Shown here: positions 9,210-18,280 of the stretch, in pieces
How the letters are laid out: the number at the start of each line of letters is the position of its first letter
Numbering within the stretch: position 1 is the stretch's first letter
NCBI RefSeq assembly: GCF_003148665.1
Contig: NZ_QGGQ01000005.1
Coordinates: 186,001 to 250,000 of the forward strand
Direction: 5' to 3'
DNA length: 64,000 nucleotides
From: Maribacter polysiphoniae
GTDB taxonomy: Bacteria > Bacteroidota > Bacteroidia > Flavobacteriales > Flavobacteriaceae
Notes under the pieces: generated by a model
The model's database searches: none
Told to the model about the DNA's origin: nothing
What the model saw: the letters and a program-made list of their open reading frames with translations, nothing else
Program-made: the position numbers and the translations under genes

Positions 9210-10238
9210 ATGAAAGATAGACCACGCATATTACTGATTTACACTGGGGGTACCATCGGAATGATCAAGGATTATGAATCGGGTTCCCTTAGGGCGTTCG
9301 ATTTTGGTGCCTTGATGAAGAATATACCCGAGTTGAACCAATTGGATTGTTTTATAGAAACCGTATCGTTCGAGACCCCAATGGATTCGTCCAATATGAA
9401 TCCGAGCCATTGGGTAAGGATTGCGGAATTGATTGAGGATAATTATCATGACTATGACGGTTTTGTGGTTTTGCATGGCAGTGATACCATGAGTTATACA
9501 GCATCGGCTTTAGGGTTTATGCTCGAGAATTTAGCGAAACCGGTGATTTTCACAGGTTCCCAATTACCTATTGGGGATTTGCGTACCGATGCCAAGGAGA
9601 ATCTGATTACCTCGATACAAATCGCGGCATTACAAGTAAAGAAGGGGCCTGCTATTCAGGAAGTGGGACTGTATTTTGAGTATAAGCTTTATCGTGCGAA
9701 TAGGACCACGAAGATCAATGCAGAGCATTTTCAAGCCTTTAATTCGCCTAATTATCCCCCGTTGGCGGAGTCCGGTGTGCATTTAAAAGTATATGATGAA
9801 TACCTTTTTAAGCCAAAAACCGCAAAAAAGCTAAAGGTTCATAAGCACATGGATGATAATGTGGCTATTTTGAAAATATTCCCGGGATTGAATGAATCGG
9901 TGGTCAAAAGCATACTCAATACGCCGAACTTAAAGGCGCTGATTCTGGAAACTTATGGGGCAGGAAACGCTCCTACGGAAAAATGGTTGTTACAAGCCTT
10001 AAAAAAAGCTATTGAACGAAATCTTCATGTTGTCAATGTCACACAGTGTCCAGGGGGTAGTGTTATCATGGGAAGGTATGAAACCAGCAGGGCAATGATG
10101 CGAATGCAAGTCATTAATGGTAAGGATATTACGACAGAGGCCGCTATAACGAAGCTGATGTACTTATTGGGGGACAATGTTTCCCCAAAGCTGTTTAAAA
10201 CGATTTTTGAAACTTCCCTACGTGGAGAAATGCAATAA
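9210..10238 (+). CDS. ansA: Type I (cytosolic) L-asparaginase
   Basis: Hydrolyses asparagine to aspartate and ammonia. The start at ATG 9210, five bases after the tatD stop, gives 342 residues beginning MKDRPRILLIYTGGTIG; an upstream TTG would overlap tatD and adds nothing conserved. The catalytic pieces of the bacterial asparaginase fold are present: TGGTIG with T15, HGSDTM for the second threonine-aspartate pair, and TGSQLPIGDLRTDAKENL with the catalytic lysine. There is no signal peptide, which fits the cytosolic type I form. A second, unrelated asparaginase lies at 32284-33279. Confidence 0.94.
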   Translation: MKDRPRILLIYTGGTIGMIKDYESGSLRAFDFGALMKNIPELNQLDCFIETVSFETPMDSSNMNPSHWVRIAELIEDNYHDYDGFVVLHGSDTMSYTASALGFMLENLAKPVIFTGSQLPIGDLRTDAKENLITSIQIAALQVKKGPAIQEVGLYFEYKLYRANRTTKINAEHFQAFNSPNYPPLAESGVHLKVYDEYLFKPKTAKKLKVHKHMDDNVAILKIFPGLNESVVKSILNTPNLKALILETYGAGNAPTEKWLLQALKKAIERNLHVVNVTQCPGGSVIMGRYETSRAMMRMQVINGKDITTEAAITKLMYLLGDNVSPKLFKTIFETSLRGEMQ

Positions 10239-10305
10239 AAATAACGTTTTAAATTTCATTACTTGATTATTTTTTTGTTAATTGGCCCACCTTTTGGGCT
10301 AAATT

Positions 10306-10393
10306 AGAGAGGTGGCCGAGTGGTCGAAGGCGCACGCCTGGAAAGTGTGTATACACCAAAAGTGTATCGAGGGTTCGAATCCCTTCCTCTCTG
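10306..10393 (+). tRNA. tRNA-Ser (anticodon GGA)
   Basis: A full cloverleaf can be folded: acceptor strands AGAGAGG (10306-10312) and CCTCTCT (10386-10392), anticodon stem CACGC/GTGTG around loop CTGGAAA (anticodon GGA), a long variable arm typical of class II tRNA-Ser, and a T arm with TTCGAAT. The discriminator base is G, the serine identity base. CCA is not encoded. Confidence 0.97.
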
Positions 10394-10532
10394 CAAAAGC
10401 ATTGGTGCTTAAAAACAAATGGGGAGTTGGCTTCAGCATTTTTTTTAATGTGCAAGTCCAAGCTGTAAATCAGCGGTTTGGAATGCTTGTTTTTACTAAA
10501 TTGAAGGTTATGGGAACTACGCGGTTTTCCCC

Positions 10533-10563
10533 TTGCCCAAAGCAAAAAAAAATACTATTTTTG
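10533..10563 (+). promoter_or_regulatory. Promoter of the exbB-exbD operon
   Basis: TTG at 10533-10535, 20-nt spacer, and TATTTTTG at 10556-10563 match the Bacteroidota vegetative promoter. Transcription would start near 10570, about 50 nt before the exbB ATG. Confidence 0.7.
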
Positions 10564-10621
10564 TTATGTTTTTTATTTATCTTTAACCCTTATTAACTAA
10601 CTAAATTTAAGTTTGAAAGAA

Positions 10622-11371
10622 ATGAAAAGATTATTCTCTACCCTAGCTGTAGCTGGGTTATTTGTAGCAGGTACAAATACGGTAAGTGCAAACGTTGCTT
10701 CAGCGATGGTTGCTGTTCAGGAAACAGCTCCAGAAGCTTCTAAAGGTTTCACGCAGGTTTTAAAGGAAATGTTCATAACAGGTGGTGCCGGTTTCATGGG
10801 TATCGTACTTTTGTGTTTGATTCTTGGTTTGGCAGTTGCCATTGAAAGGATCATCTACTTGAACATGGCAACAACCAACACAACGAAATTAAAACAACAA
10901 GTAGAAGATGCTTTGGCGTCCGGCGGTGTTGAAGCAGCCAAGGAAGTTTGTAGAAATACAAAAGGACCTGTTGCCTCTATATACTACCAAGGTTTGGACA
11001 GGGCTGATGAAAGTATCGATTCTGCAGAAAAATCAGTTGTAGCTTACGGTGGTGTTCAAATGGGTCAATTGGAGAAAAATGTTTCTTGGTTGTCTTTGTT
11101 TATCGCTATTGCCCCAATGCTTGGTTTCATGGGTACGGTTATTGGTATGATCCAGGCCTTCCAGAAAATTAGTGCAGTAGGTAACTTGAGTGCCTCATTG
11201 ATTGCAGGTGATATTCAGGTAGCATTGTTAACAACGGTATTTGGTCTTATTACGGCTATCATACTTCAGATCTTCTATAACTACATCATTGCAAAAATCG
11301 ATAGTATTGTTAATGATATGGAAGATTCATCAATCTCTTTGATTGATATGTTGGTAGACCACAAGAAATAA
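10622..11371 (+). CDS. exbB: MotA/TolQ/ExbB proton channel family protein
   Basis: Inner-membrane channel subunit that, with ExbD, converts the proton gradient into motion to energise TonB-dependent outer-membrane transport or similar work. Starting at ATG 10622 gives 249 residues; the TTG at 10613 is rejected. An N-terminal hydrophobic segment (LFSTLAVAGLFVAG), possibly a cleaved signal ahead of TANTVSANVA-like sequence, precedes three membrane helices: GIVLLCLILGLAVAIERI, then WLSLFIAIAPMLGFMGTVIGMI and VALLTTVFGLITAIILQIF. The conserved GFMGTVIGM is the hallmark of the family. It heads a four-gene operon with two exbD genes. Confidence 0.95.
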   Translation: MKRLFSTLAVAGLFVAGTNTVSANVASAMVAVQETAPEASKGFTQVLKEMFITGGAGFMGIVLLCLILGLAVAIERIIYLNMATTNTTKLKQQVEDALASGGVEAAKEVCRNTKGPVASIYYQGLDRADESIDSAEKSVVAYGGVQMGQLEKNVSWLSLFIAIAPMLGFMGTVIGMIQAFQKISAVGNLSASLIAGDIQVALLTTVFGLITAIILQIFYNYIIAKIDSIVNDMEDSSISLIDMLVDHKK

Positions 11372-11395
11372 GTAGGACTTAATACAGATAGTATC

Positions 11396-11827
11396 ATGCA
11401 TAAATTTTTAAAAATATTTTTGTTAATTGTTGGTGTTATATCCGCAGTACTCTGGTACATGTTGCCAGAAAAGGATATGCCAGTGGCAGAAGCCGCCCAA
11501 AGTGGGGCGATGAACACAATGTTCATGATTACTTACCTTTTATTGGGTATTGCGGTAGTCGCTAGTTTAGTGTTCACGTTGAAGAACCTTTTTGCAAATC
11601 CAGCGGGTCTTAAGAAAACCTTATTTGTGTTAGGTGGATTTATCTTGGTTGTTGTGATTTCCTATGTATTGGCAAGTGGAACGGATATTTCCGATGAGTA
11701 CATGGCCATGTCGGATGAGAGCACAGTGAAGAAAATAGGAATGGGACTTAATGTATTCTTTATTCTTACAATCGTGGCTATTGTGGCAATTATTTTGCCT
11801 GGAATTAAAAGAATGTTCAGTAAATAA
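11396..11827 (+). CDS. Small integral membrane protein of the ExbBD operon
   Basis: A 143-residue protein with four predicted membrane helices: residues 4-20 (FLKIFLLIVGVISAVLW), 41-63, 74-92 and 117-136. Two helix pairs are separated by short loops. It belongs to no family I can name. Its place between exbB and exbD, with 24 nt before it and 9 nt after, suggests it is an accessory part of the same membrane complex. Similar small membrane genes between exbB and exbD occur in other Bacteroidota as I recall, but this is not shown by the sequence. Confidence 0.75.
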   Translation: MHKFLKIFLLIVGVISAVLWYMLPEKDMPVAEAAQSGAMNTMFMITYLLLGIAVVASLVFTLKNLFANPAGLKKTLFVLGGFILVVVISYVLASGTDISDEYMAMSDESTVKKIGMGLNVFFILTIVAIVAIILPGIKRMFSK

Positions 11828-11836
11828 AAATAAACT

Positions 11837-12451
11837 ATGGCTAGAAGAGCAGGAGCACCAGAAGTAAATGCTGGATCTATGGCGGACATAGCTTTCTTAC
11901 TATTAATCTTTTTCTTGGTTACAACGACCATCGAGACAGATGCTGGTTTGGATCGTATGTTGCCACCGATGGAGCCGCCAGAGAATATGGAAGATGTTGT
12001 TATTAAACAAAAGAACATCTTTCAGGTGAATATCAATAAAAATGGTCAATTGTTGGCCGATGAGGAATTGACGGATCTAAAGAGTTTGAGAGCTAAGGCA
12101 ATGGCCTTTTTGGATAATGGTGGTGATGGTTCTTGTAACTATTGCAAGGGCAAAAAGAATCCTGAGTCTTCCGATAATCCAACCAAGGCGATTATTTCCT
12201 TGAAGAATGATAGGGAAACCAAATATGGAACCTATATCACGGTTCAGAATGAATTGGTAGGTGCTTATAACGATTTGCGGAATAGGGAGGCACAACGTCT
12301 GTATGGCAGAAAATTCACTGACATGGAAGCGGAGTATCTTAATCCTGAAACAGCACAAAGTGTTAAGGATGATCTAAAGGAAAAGGTAAAGAAGATACAG
12401 GATTTGTTTCCACAGAAACTATCAGAAGCTGAAACCTCAACCGCGAATTAA
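11837..12451 (+). CDS. exbD: ExbD/TolR family biopolymer transport protein (first copy)
   Basis: One N-terminal membrane helix (residues 15-31) carrying the proton-relay aspartate D17 in MADIAFLLLIFF, followed by a periplasmic domain. At 204 residues it is longer than the usual ~140, with a CxxC pair (C100 and C103 in CNYCKGKK) in an insert of the periplasmic domain. It is preceded by a basic head (MARRAG) that fits cytoplasmic-in topology. The CxxC could form a disulfide or bind metal; no experiment is known to me. Confidence 0.93.
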   Translation: MARRAGAPEVNAGSMADIAFLLLIFFLVTTTIETDAGLDRMLPPMEPPENMEDVVIKQKNIFQVNINKNGQLLADEELTDLKSLRAKAMAFLDNGGDGSCNYCKGKKNPESSDNPTKAIISLKNDRETKYGTYITVQNELVGAYNDLRNREAQRLYGRKFTDMEAEYLNPETAQSVKDDLKEKVKKIQDLFPQKLSEAETSTAN

Positions 12452-12470
12452 TAATATCTAAAGAGAAGTT

Positions 12471-12953
12471 ATGTCTAAATTTAGTAAGAAAAAAAGTGGA
12501 GAACTACCACCAGTGTCTACGGCATCGTTACCCGATATCGTGTTTATGCTGTTGTTCTTTTTCATGACGGTTACGGTTATGAAAGATAGTTCGCTAAAGG
12601 TAGAGAACGTACTTCCTAACGCTAATGAGGTTAAGAAGTTGGAGAAAAAGGATCGTGTAATTTATATCTATGTTGGTAAGCCAACCCAAGAATTCCAAAA
12701 GGTCTTTGGTACTGAGCCAAAGATTCAATTGAATGATAAATTCGCAAATCCTTCTGAAGTCGGTGATTATATTTTGGCGGAAAGGGCCAAAAAATCCCAG
12801 GAATTACAAAACGTTTTGACTACAGCTTTAAAAGTGGATAAGAATGCCAATATGGGATTGATATCCGATATAAAGCAAGAGTTAAGAAAAGTGAATGCCC
12901 TTAAGGTGAATTACACCACCTATGAAGGCGATGCTTTTAGGAACTTGCAGTAA
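12471..12953 (+). CDS. exbD: ExbD/TolR family biopolymer transport protein (second copy)
   Basis: Second ExbD of the operon, 160 residues. The basic head SKFSKKKSG precedes one membrane helix (residues 21-37) with the conserved proton-relay aspartate D22 in LPDIVFMLLFFF. The periplasmic part contains YIYVGKP and ends in a long amphipathic stretch. It lacks the CxxC of the first copy. Two ExbD paralogues with one ExbB suggest a heteromeric ExbD dimer, which is an inference. The operon ends at the strong terminator just downstream. Confidence 0.93.
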   Translation: MSKFSKKKSGELPPVSTASLPDIVFMLLFFFMTVTVMKDSSLKVENVLPNANEVKKLEKKDRVIYIYVGKPTQEFQKVFGTEPKIQLNDKFANPSEVGDYILAERAKKSQELQNVLTTALKVDKNANMGLISDIKQELRKVNALKVNYTTYEGDAFRNLQ

Positions 12954-12970
12954 TACAATATTTCAAACTT

Positions 12971-13006
12971 AAAAAACGCCCTGATAATTTTATCAGGGCG
13001 TTTTTT
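12971..13006 (+). terminator. Rho-independent terminator of the exbB-exbD operon
   Basis: Hairpin with arms around CGCCCTGATA and TATCAGGGCG, flanked by A6 and T6, so it could act in both directions. Confidence 0.92.
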
Positions 13007-13157
13007 ATTTCATTATTTTTACTTTTAGATAAAGGGTTTGTTGCAGGTTTTTTAGTAACTAATTTATCGTTCCATAGTTTCGATGTGACCATGGATTGGT
13101 TCCCTAGGTGCTCTTTATGAAACCTTTTTTATGTCTTGAACTTTAATTATATTGGTA

Positions 13158-13868
13158 ATGAAACAATTGATTCTTGGTTTATTTTTATGCTGTACAGTGG
13201 GATTGTACGCCCAAGATAACCAGGAATTCGAAACCTTGGACTCAAGGTATCTTGAAGATCAATTTTATTTGGGCATTACCTATAATTTTTTTCGGGACAA
13301 ACCTGCCGACTTTACCCAAAGAAACCTTTCTTATGGTTTACAGGGGGGTATTATAAAGGATATTCCCATCAATTCCAGCAGAACCTTTGCTATCGGTATT
13401 GGACTTGGGTATGCCGTTAATTCATATTATTCCAATCTTTGGGCCTCCAAAACTTCGGAAGGAATTGATTATAGCCTAATTGATGACGATGAAATTGTTA
13501 TCGACGATGAAACCATTCAAGTGGATCGCAACAAGTTGGAAACCCATGTACTTGAATTACCGCTTGAGCTAAGATGGAGGAATTCCACACTTGAGGAGTA
13601 TAAGTTTACCAGGATCTATGCGGGTATGAAATTCGGTTATATTTTTGCTGCCCGCTCTAAACTGGTTACAGATGTGGATAAAACTTCATTTGCTAATCCG
13701 GATATTGCTAAGTTTCAATATGGAATTATGCTTAACATTGGGTACAATACCTTCAATGCGCATATCTATTACTCCCTAAGTAATCTTTTTGAGGATGGCC
13801 CTACGATAGGTACGGAGTCCATAAATTTAAAGCCGCTACGCATTGGGTTTATTTTCTATATTCTGTAA
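13158..13868 (+). CDS. Outer-membrane beta-barrel protein, PorT-like family
   Basis: The ATG at 13158 gives a clear signal peptide (MKQLILGLFLCCTVGLYAQ). The mature ~217 residues show repeated beta-strands with aromatic ends (YLGITYNFF, FAIGIGLGYAVNSYY, RIYAGMKFGYIFAA, FNAHIYYSLSNLF). The conserved order of strands and its end (LKPLRIGFIFYIL) match the PorT/porin family of Bacteroidota. True PorT works in type IX secretion and gliding, but many paralogues exist and this copy lies alone behind the ExbBD operon, so no specific role is claimed. Confidence 0.8.
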   Translation: MKQLILGLFLCCTVGLYAQDNQEFETLDSRYLEDQFYLGITYNFFRDKPADFTQRNLSYGLQGGIIKDIPINSSRTFAIGIGLGYAVNSYYSNLWASKTSEGIDYSLIDDDEIVIDDETIQVDRNKLETHVLELPLELRWRNSTLEEYKFTRIYAGMKFGYIFAARSKLVTDVDKTSFANPDIAKFQYGIMLNIGYNTFNAHIYYSLSNLFEDGPTIGTESINLKPLRIGFIFYIL

Positions 13869-14515
13869 TTGGATCCATTTGGTATAGTTTGATTGTCAAA
13901 CATGTTTTTCGCGTGTATTTAAACGACCATAAGGATTTCTTGTGACTAATGTTCTTCATACAGGGTTTCGGAATACCCTAATCAAATATAAGTTTCGGTG
14001 GATTGAATCCATTTCGATTGGACTACAACTGTATGGGAATATGGTGATAGGTTACGGTATTCGAAATGGTCTAATATGGGATATTGCCTTTTAATCCATG
14101 GAAGGAATAGGTCAGGGGTAGGGGAAGTGAATACGATCTATATGGTCAAATGTATGGTAAGAATAATATACAAGCGTTTTAAGGCTTGGAAATCTATTAG
14201 GGCCACTACATCTTATGATTGGGAAAATAAACTGATTGACCGCCGTAAAATGCATTGGGATGAAGGGATAGGGGTTTAAAAACACTACCACAACAGAGAG
14301 GCGGGACTTTGGGATGCGTCGATATATATTTTTCGGGTAAGATGACTGAAAAATCAGGAATGCCATCCCAGCTACTTTCTTGGACTGTCTAGGGGCATTC
14401 AGGATTGTATCTTAAAGGGTGTCTGAGGGTGATAACTCCGGAGTAGGTGATTGCTAAAGTCCAAGGATAGGTTTGAAAATGGCCAACAGTGGGTGTATGC
14501 GGCTTTTGTAGAGTC
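13869..14515. other. Gene-poor interval of 647 bp
   Basis: The gap lies between two convergent genes. The only open frames (about 67 and 84 codons on opposite strands at 14076-14366) have unnatural composition, no signal and no family resemblance. There is no repeat boundary or transposase trace. A nested inverted repeat at 14310-14370 is the only structured feature seen. It may be a decayed gene or hold a small RNA. Confidence 0.6.
14310..14370. other. Nested inverted repeat, possible structured RNA
   Basis: The outer arms are TGGGATG (14310-14316) and CATCCCA (14364-14370); the inner arms are ATTTTTC (14328-14334) and GAAAAAT (14348-14354). Both pairs are perfect 7-mers arranged concentrically. 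No T-run follows the outer stem. Confidence 0.35.
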
Positions 14516-15121
14516 TTACAGCCAGTATTTAACCGTCAGTAATTGTGAAATTAGGCCAAGGCAAAGTCCAATCAACAATTCAATTTTGTTATGTGCTTTA
14601 AAATATAATCTGGAAGTGGCTACCAGGCCAATAGCAAGAATTAGAAAGCTTATTGCAATGGTGATGTTGATTTCAAAATGGATGCTAAGATTTATCAAGA
14701 ACATCAACAAACTACCCATGCCCAATAGATGCATGCTGCTTTTTATTTTAAAAAACAAAAGAACAATAGTGGCGAAAGTGGCACCAACAAGACCCACAAA
14801 AAAGAAATACAGTTCAATGACATAATTATTGGGGATAACCTTGAGTACGATCATGAGTAAAAGTACCAGGTTTATGAATAAAGGGTATTTGCGCTCTTTG
14901 ATAGTGGGCAACTGGACTGAGTGTACATAGCCTATATTCTTTAATATCAAAAAGGTGATAATGGGTATGATGACTGTTAAGATGAAAATGGGTAATATAT
15001 TGCCACTTTGTAGTTCTAGGGGGCTGTATTTAGGGGTGATGAGGAAATAGGCAAAGGTCCCGGAAATAGGTGTAAAAAGTGGGTGGAAAATATAGGAAAT
15101 TGCCTTTTGAAAAGTCCTCAT
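14516..15121 (-). CDS. Integral membrane protein, PAP2-like
   Basis: A 201-residue protein with about six membrane helices and short loops. The N-terminal ISYIFHPLFTPISGTFAYF resembles the start of PAP2-superfamily-like membrane proteins of Bacteroidota, but the full phosphatase motifs (KxxxxxxRP, PSGH, SRxxxxxHxxxD) are not visible, so enzymatic activity is doubtful. Its ATG overlaps the rpoN stop by one base (TAATG at 15123-15119), so translation is probably coupled to rpoN. This makes asnS-rpoN-this gene a likely operon. Confidence 0.8.
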   Translation of the reverse strand: MRTFQKAISYIFHPLFTPISGTFAYFLITPKYSPLELQSGNILPIFILTVIIPIITFLILKNIGYVHSVQLPTIKERKYPLFINLVLLLMIVLKVIPNNYVIELYFFFVGLVGATFATIVLLFFKIKSSMHLLGMGSLLMFLINLSIHFEINITIAISFLILAIGLVATSRLYFKAHNKIELLIGLCLGLISQLLTVKYWL

Positions 15122-16578
15122 TAGATCTGTTTACGCAATCTTGCCACGGGTATGCCCAATTGTTCGCGATATTTGGCTACCGTCCTACGTGCTATGGGAT
15201 AACCTTTTTCTTTTAATATCGCCGCCAGCTTGTCATCGGTCAGTGGCTTTTTCTTAACCTCTTCGGTTATCACCGTTTCCAGTATTTTTTTGATTTCCTT
15301 GGTCGAAACATCCTCGCCTTGTTCATTTTTCATCGACTCTGAGAAATACTCCTTGATTAATTTGGTGCCGTAGGGGGTATCAACATATTTGCTATTGGCG
15401 ACCCTTGAAACCGTAGAAACGTCCATCTGGATTTCGTCGGCGATGTCTTTAAGGATCATAGGCCTTAAATTGCGTTCATCCCCGGTCAGGAAATATTCTT
15501 TTTGATATTCCATAATGGCGCTCATCGTTATCAATAACGTTTGTTGTCTTTGCTTTATGGCATCGATAAACCATTTCGCAGAATCTAATTTTTGTTTAAT
15601 GAACATAACGGTGTCCTTTTGGGATTTAGACTTCTCCTTGGAGTCCTTAAAGCCCTTAAGCATGTTGTTATATTCTTTGGAAACATGTAATTCCGGTGCA
15701 TTCCGGCCATTTAAGGTCAGTTCCAATTCGCCCTCGACGATTCTGATCGAGAAGTCAGGTACTACGTGTTCAACAATGCGATTGTTTCCGGCATAGGAAC
15801 CACCTGGCTTGGGGTTTAGTTTTTCGATTTCAGAAATCGCCCCTTTTAGCTCGTCTTCGGTAATAGAATGCTTTTGAATTAATTTTTTGTAGTGTTTTTT
15901 GGTAAACTGGTCAAATGATTTTTCCAATATTAAAATGGCCCTTTCAATATTGGCATTGGGTTCCTTTCTTTTTAATTGGATGATCAGACTCTCTTCCAAA
16001 GATCGTGCCGCCACTCCGGGTGGATCGAGGGCCTGAACCACCTTCAACACAGATTCAATGGTTTTTTCATCAGTATAAATATTTTGGGTAAAAGCCAAAT
16101 CATCCATAATGTCGGCCAAGGGTCTCCTTATATAACCGCTTTCATCCACACTACCTACCAAAAATTCGGCAATACTCCATTCTTCATCGTTAAGGTAAAC
16201 GGTATTCAGTTGGTTCAAAAGGTATTGGTTGAATGAGGTGCCTGCCGCATATGGCACGCTCTTCTCGTCATCATCGGCACTATAATTATTAGCCTTTGTA
16301 CGATAATCAGGAATCTCATCGTCACTGAGGTACTCATCGATATTTATATCCTCCGTATTGATGCTGTCGCCATCTGGCTCGTTATTATATAGGTCATCGT
16401 ATTCATCATCAATGCTGTCATTTTCCTCTTTGCCACCTTCCAAAGCCGGATTTTCTTCCAATTCCTGTTTCAGGCGTTGTTCAAATGCCTGCGTAGGCAG
16501 TTGTATCAACTTCATCAACTGAATCTGCTGGGGCGATAGCTTTTGCGATAATTTAAACTGTAAGTGTTGTTTGAGCAT
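15121..16578 (-). CDS. rpoN: RNA polymerase sigma-54 factor
   Basis: Alternative sigma factor that needs an AAA+ activator to open promoters. The 485-residue order is standard: a Gln/Leu-rich activator-interacting region I (LKQHLQFKLSQKLSPQQIQLMKLIQLP), an acidic region II (about 50-110, rich in D/E), the core-binding domain, and region III with the helix-turn-helix MDVSTVSRVANSKYVDTPYG. The RpoN box ARRTVAKYRE is at residues 463-472 and reads the -24 element. It lies 39 nt downstream of asnS on the same strand. Confidence 0.98.
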   Translation of the reverse strand: MLKQHLQFKLSQKLSPQQIQLMKLIQLPTQAFEQRLKQELEENPALEGGKEENDSIDDEYDDLYNNEPDGDSINTEDINIDEYLSDDEIPDYRTKANNYSADDDEKSVPYAAGTSFNQYLLNQLNTVYLNDEEWSIAEFLVGSVDESGYIRRPLADIMDDLAFTQNIYTDEKTIESVLKVVQALDPPGVAARSLEESLIIQLKRKEPNANIERAILILEKSFDQFTKKHYKKLIQKHSITEDELKGAISEIEKLNPKPGGSYAGNNRIVEHVVPDFSIRIVEGELELTLNGRNAPELHVSKEYNNMLKGFKDSKEKSKSQKDTVMFIKQKLDSAKWFIDAIKQRQQTLLITMSAIMEYQKEYFLTGDERNLRPMILKDIADEIQMDVSTVSRVANSKYVDTPYGTKLIKEYFSESMKNEQGEDVSTKEIKKILETVITEEVKKKPLTDDKLAAILKEKGYPIARRTVAKYREQLGIPVARLRKQI

Positions 16579-16617
16579 TGATATTGATTGTTGCCTTATA
16601 AAGTTAGCAATTTCAGA

Positions 16618-18051
16618 TTAGAACTCCGCATTCTGTGGCGTTCTTGGGAAAGGAATTACATCCCTGATATTTCCCATGCCAGTTGCGAATAGGACTAAAC
16701 GTTCAAAGCCCAGGCCAAATCCGCTATGTACTGCTGAACCGAATTTCCTCAAATCGAGATACCACCATAGTTCCTTTTCGTCAATACCAAGCGCTGCAAT
16801 TTTATCCTTGAGTACGTCCAAACGTTCCTCTCTTTGGGAACCTCCCACAATTTCGCCAATACCCGGAAATAGGATGTCCATGGCCCTGACTGTTTTTCCA
16901 TCCTCATTAAGTCGCATGTAAAATGCCTTAATGTTCGCTGGGTAATCAAAGAGTATTACAGGGCATTTAAAGTGTTTTTCGACAAGATAGCGTTCGTGTT
17001 CACTCTGAAGGTCAGCACCCCATTCATCGATGGTGTATTGGAATTTTTTCTTTTTATTGGGCTTGCAGTTTCTTAAGATGTCTATGGCCTCTGTATAGGA
17101 AACCCTTTTAAAGTTATTCTCGCAAATAAATTTCAATTTTTCAATCAACGCCATTTCACTGCGCTCTGCCTGGGGTTTCGATTTTTCCTCATCCAGCAAC
17201 CTCTTTTCCAAAAATTGCAAATCATCATTACAATTCTCAAGAACATAATTGATCACATATTTGATGAAGTCTTCTGCCAAATCCATATTGGCATCCAAAT
17301 CATAAAAGGCCATTTCCGGTTCGATCATCCAAAATTCGGCCAAATGCCTGGAGGTGTTCGAGTTTTCGGCCCTGAAGGTAGGGCCAAAGGTATATACCTT
17401 GCCCAACGCCATCGCATAGGTCTCGGCTTCCAATTGTCCCGAAACCGTTAAGTTGGTTTCCTTGCCAAAGAAGTCTTCCTTGTAATTTACCTCACCCTCC
17501 TCATTTAAAGGGGGATTTTTGCTGTCCAATGTTGTTACCTTGAACATTTCACCCGCACCTTCGGCGTCGGAGCCCGTGATGATCGGTGCATGGAAATAAT
17601 GGAAATCATTCTGTCTAAAATACTGATGTATGGCAAAGGCCAATGCTGAACGTACACGCATTACCGCGGAAAACGTATTGGTCCGTATACGGAGATGGGC
17701 CTTTTCCCTTAGGAATTCCAAAGAGTGTTTTTTGGGTTGAATAGGGTAGGTTTCCGGATCGGCATCGCCATGGACGAATATATTGCTTACTTGGATTTCA
17801 ACATTCTGGCCCCTACCTTGACTTTCGACCAATGTGCCACTTATCTTCAAAGCGGAACCGGTATTGATTTTTTTTAAAACGCCATCCTCAAGTTTTTCAA
17901 AGTCAACAACGCATTGGATGTTGTTTATTGTTGATCCGTCATTGAGGGCGATAAACCTATTGCTTCTAAAGGTTCTGACCCAGCCATTTACCGTTACTTC
18001 CTGAAGCTTTGGAGCCATAGAAAGCAGTTCTTTTACATTTGAAGATTTCAT
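16618..18051 (-). CDS. asnS: Asparaginyl-tRNA synthetase
   Basis: Class IIb aminoacyl-tRNA synthetase. The 477-residue protein has an N-terminal OB-fold anticodon-binding domain (about 15-110, [22 protein letters not shown]) and a catalytic domain. Motif 2 is seen as [24 protein letters not shown], and motif 3 as [27 protein letters not shown] near the C-terminus. [12 protein letters not shown] distinguishes AsnRS from AspRS. It is the first gene of the asnS-rpoN operon. Confidence 0.97.
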   Translation of the reverse strand: MKSSNVKELLSMAPKLQEVTVNGWVRTFRSNRFIALNDGSTINNIQCVVDFEKLEDGVLKKINTGSALKISGTLVESQGRGQNVEIQVSNIFVHGDADPETYPIQPKKHSLEFLREKAHLRIRTNTFSAVMRVRSALAFAIHQYFRQNDFHYFHAPIITGSDAEGAGEMFKVTTLDSKNPPLNEEGEVNYKEDFFGKETNLTVSGQLEAETYAMALGKVYTFGPTFRAENSNTSRHLAEFWMIEPEMAFYDLDANMDLAEDFIKYVINYVLENCNDDLQFLEKRLLDEEKSKPQAERSEMALIEKLKFICENNFKRVSYTEAIDILRNCKPNKKKKFQYTIDEWGADLQSEHERYLVEKHFKCPVILFDYPANIKAFYMRLNEDGKTVRAMDILFPGIGEIVGGSQREERLDVLKDKIAALGIDEKELWWYLDLRKFGSAVHSGFGLGFERLVLFATGMGNIRDVIPFPRTPQNAEF

Positions 18052-18077
18052 TTTAAGTCAAATAAAAATTAAAAGTT

Positions 18078-18085
18078 CAAATATA
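18078..18085 (-). promoter_or_regulatory. Candidate -7 element for asnS-rpoN
   Basis: The minus strand reads TATATTTG, an exact TAnnTTTG match, 27 nt upstream of the asnS ATG. At the expected -33 position the triplet is TCG rather than TTG. Confidence 0.45.
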
Positions 18086-18280
18086 GCCTTTTGCACAAAA
18101 AGAAGCGAGTTCTAAAATGTATAAAAAACCGAGTTAAGAGTATTATTGTAAGGGATGCCTTGTTTTAGGCAATCACTTTGGGGTCGATGGTGGGTATATG
18201 CATCAAGGCATAGCTTGTTTAAAGGACAGTAGGGGAATTAATTCACCAAAAATCAGTGGAAAGTTTTGTTCCAACTACTG

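Noticed and set aside
10312-10596. 94-codon plus frame over tRNA-Ser
   Set aside because: It begins inside the tRNA and covers the exbB promoter; the tRNA fold is decisive.
14076-14366. 67- and 84-codon frames in the 14 kb gap
   Set aside because: Unnatural composition, overlapping on opposite strands, and no similarity to any family I know.
18155-18211. Eight-base inverted repeat ATGCCTTG/CAAGGCAT with a 41-nt loop
   Set aside because: It is short with a long loop, and could be chance in AT-rich spacer DNA.
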